Shown: piece by piece, positions 62,260 through 64,000 of the stretch
Numbering within the stretch: the stretch's first letter is position 1
Layout of the letters: every line of letters begins with the position of its first letter
Translations under genes and position numbers: made by a program
The notes under the pieces: model-generated
The model's database searches: none
What the model saw: the letters and a program-made list of their open reading frames with translations, nothing else
Told to the model about the DNA's origin: nothing
Assembly: GCF_002412165.1 (NCBI RefSeq)
Contig: NZ_NXIA01000007.1
Coordinates: forward strand, 37,622-101,621
Origin: Curtobacterium sp. 'Ferrero'
GTDB taxonomy: Bacteria; Actinomycetota; Actinomycetes; Actinomycetales; Microbacteriaceae
Length of the DNA: 64,000 nucleotides
Reading direction: 5' to 3'

Positions 62260-64000
62260 TCAGCGCCCGAAGGACCGCAGCCGCAGGCTGTTCGACACGA
62301 CGAGGGTGGACGACAGCGCCATGGCCGCCGCCGCGATCAGGGGGTTGAGGAACCCGGCCGCCGCGAGCGGGATCGCGGCGATGTTGTAGCCGAACGCCCA
62401 CACGAGGTTGACGCGGATCGTCCGGAGCGTCGCCCGCGACAGCAGCACGGCGTCCACGACCGCCTGCAGGTCCTCGCGCACGACGATCACGTCCGCTGCC
62501 TTCATCGCGATGTCGGTCCCCTGCACCACGGCCACGCCGAGGGTCGCGGTCGCGAGCGCGGCGGAGTCGTTGACCCCGTCGCCGACCATCGCGACGTGGT
62601 GGCCGTCGGCCTGGAGGCGCGCCACACGTTCCGCCTTCTGGTCCGGCAGGACGCGGGCGATGACCTCGTCGACGCCGACGACGGCGCCGACGGCGGCCGC
62701 CGTCGCCTCCGCGTCGCCCGAGAGCAGGACCGTGCGCAGCCCCAGGCGGCGCAGCCGCCCGACCGCCTCGACGGCACCGGGCCGGAGCGTGTCGCGCACC
62801 GCGAGGACGGCGGCGACCACCCCGTCGACCGCGAGCAGCACGACCGTCGCACCCGATGCCTCCCGGCCGTCCACCACTTCGCGCACCCGCGCGTCGACCG
62901 GGACGCCGGCGTCCTCGAGCAGTTCACGTCGACCGATGACGCAGCGCCGCCCGTCGACGGTGCCGGAGGCGCCGAGCCCCGCGTGGGCCGTGAAGTCCGC
63001 GACCGGTCCGGGGCGCCCCACCCGCTCCGCAGCCGCGGTGGTGATCGCCGTCGCGATCGGGTGCTCGGAGGCCGATTCGAGCGCCGCGGCGAGCGCCAGC
63101 GCCGTGTCGGCGTCCGCGCCGAAGGTGTCGATCCCGGTGACCGCCATGCGCCCGGTGGTGAGCGTGCCGGTCTTGTCGAGGACGACGGTGTCGATGCGTC
63201 CGCTCGCCTCGAGTGCATCGGGCCCCTTGATGAGGACACCGAGCTGCCCACCGCGACCGACACCGACCATGAGCGCCGTCGGGGTGGCGAGACCGAGGGC
63301 GCACGGGCAGGCGATGATGAGCACGGCGACGCCGTTCGCGACGGCCGTGCCCGTCGGCGCACCGGCCACGAGCCAGCCGGCGGCGACGACGACCGCGATG
63401 CCGATGACGACGGGGACGAACACCGACGTGACCCGGTCGACCGTCCGCTGCACCGCGGCCTTGCGGCGCTGGGCGTCGTCGGCGACCGCGGCCATCTGCG
63501 CGAGGCGGGTCCTGGTGCCCACCGCGTCCGTACGGACCACGAGCCGCCCGCCCGCCACGAGCGTGCCGCCGATGACGGTGTCGCCGGGCGTGGCCTCGAC
63601 GGGGACGGACTCCCCCGTCATGGCCGAGGTGTCCACGGTCGCCGTCCCCTCGGTGACGGTCCCGTCGACGGGGACGCGACCCCCGGGACGCACGACGACC
63701 CGGTCGCCGACGCGGACCGATCCGAGCGGGACGGTCCGCTCCCCGTCGTCGTCGAGCACCTGTGCCTCGCTGACGCCGAGGTCACCGATCGCCTCGAGGA
63801 CGTCGGCGGCGCGACGGCGGCTGCGGCTCTCGAAGTAGCGTCCGGCGAGCTGGAAGGTGACCATGCCCGCGGCGACGTCGAGGTAGATCGAGTCCGCGCC
63901 GGCCGGGGTGCGCCCGAAGCCGAGCCAGTACCCGGGGGTGGTCGCCGGGTCGACGAGCAGCGTCCAGAGCGCCCACCCGAAGGACACCACCGCACCCAGT
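62260..64000 (-). CDS. copA: Copper-type heavy-metal P1B-ATPase, 5' part beyond the window
   Basis: The visible C-terminal 580 residues or so contain the actuator loop TVDTSAMTGESVPVEA, the metal-transport motif IIACPCALGLATPTAL (CPC), the phosphorylation loop DKTGTLTTG, the SASEHPIATAI hinge and GDGVNDSAALATATLGVAV. The C-terminal helices carry NLVWAFGYNIAAIPLAAAG, as in Cu+ exporters. The N-terminal metal-binding domain and first helices lie beyond position 64000, so the reading frame is open at the edge. It exports monovalent copper or silver. A short GGGGTC/GACCCC hairpin at 62187-62203 lies downstream of the stop. Confidence 0.9.
   Translation of the reverse strand, partial: LGAVVSFGWALWTLLVDPATTPGYWLGFGRTPAGADSIYLDVAAGMVTFQLAGRYFESRSRRRAADVLEAIGDLGVSEAQVLDDDGERTVPLGSVRVGDRVVVRPGGRVPVDGTVTEGTATVDTSAMTGESVPVEATPGDTVIGGTLVAGGRLVVRTDAVGTRTRLAQMAAVADDAQRRKAAVQRTVDRVTSVFVPVVIGIAVVVAAGWLVAGAPTGTAVANGVAVLIIACPCALGLATPTALMVGVGRGGQLGVLIKGPDALEASGRIDTVVLDKTGTLTTGRMAVTGIDTFGADADTALALAAALESASEHPIATAITTAAAERVGRPGPVADFTAHAGLGASGTVDGRRCVIGRRELLEDAGVPVDARVREVVDGREASGATVVLLAVDGVVAAVLAVRDTLRPGAVEAVGRLRRLGLRTVLLSGDAEATAAAVGAVVGVDEVIARVLPDQKAERVARLQADGHHVAMVGDGVNDSAALATATLGVAVVQGTDIAMKAADVIVVREDLQAVVDAVLLSRATLRTIRVNLVWAFGYNIAAIPLAAAGFLNPLIAAAAMALSSTLVVSNSLRLRSFGR

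Noticed and set aside
62605..62625. GGCCTGGAGGCGCGCC in the P-ATPase, like the 8823-8875 hairpin core
   Set aside because: It encodes the conserved RLQADGH motif of P-type ATPases, so the match follows from codon use. Similar LEAR- and RLQA-coding matches in the AldO and GH35 genes were dropped for the same reason.

Overview
The window is high-GC, densely coded DNA with many GTG starts, 4-base stop/start overlaps and short intergenic gaps. Gene content and codon use point to a Gram-positive actinobacterium of the Microbacteriaceae. Curtobacterium or a close relative is my best guess: the hairpins built on a GGACGGGAGGCRCGG core and the plant-sugar operons fit that genus, but this is inference, not a computed placement. 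I see no rRNA, tRNA, CRISPR array, insertion sequence or prophage gene.

Left part (1-10 kb): small unlinked housekeeping or accessory genes. They are a membrane protein, a dehydrogenase with a divergent XRE/MmyB regulator, a DUF2332 protein, an MFS exporter, a methyltransferase and GNAT pair, a GrpB-family protein, a P-loop kinase-like protein and a FemAB-like acyltransferase. The 3' end of the MFS gene is duplicated 1.8 kb downstream and brackets the methyltransferase/GNAT pair.

Sugar-uptake part (10-57 kb): five ABC importers, most with their own regulator and enzyme. Opp-type system 1 (10.2-15.6 kb) has no enzyme. Opp-type system 2 (15.8-24.7 kb) carries a GH2 beta-mannosidase and a LacI-like sensor without a DNA-binding domain, with a divergent ROK regulator. 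The araB-araD-araA-alditol oxidase operon (28.5-33.8 kb) carries twin TGAGCGCTCA operators. A GH127 beta-L-arabinofuranosidase with a CUT1 importer (35-40.4 kb) faces a LacI regulator. A ChvE/GguAB-type monosaccharide importer (41.6-45.6 kb) has the same TGAGCGCTCA operator and a divergent LacI regulator. A GH35 beta-galactosidase with a CUT1 importer (51-56.3 kb) faces another LacI regulator across TTGACGTCAA operators. Together these genes describe uptake and breakdown of plant cell-wall arabinan, arabinogalactan and mannan fragments. The two CUT1 operons lack an ATPase and presumably share one encoded elsewhere. A cytosolic GH13 enzyme and, further right, a secreted GH16 glucanase add to this.

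Right part (47-64 kb): stress and miscellaneous genes. They include a PRISE-type reductase, CsbD, a spore-photoproduct-lyase-like radical SAM protein, a tandem pair of small secreted proteins, a fatty acid desaturase, a TmrB-like protein, the GH16 enzyme and a copper-type P-ATPase cut by the window end.

Regulation: many genes have a TAnnnT -10 box only 6-7 bases before the start codon, implying leaderless mRNAs. The most unusual signals are a palindromic element family found both as intergenic terminators and apparently inside coding sequences (clearest in GH127), the sensor-only LacI protein coupled to beta-mannosidase, and the alditol oxidase in the arabinose operon.
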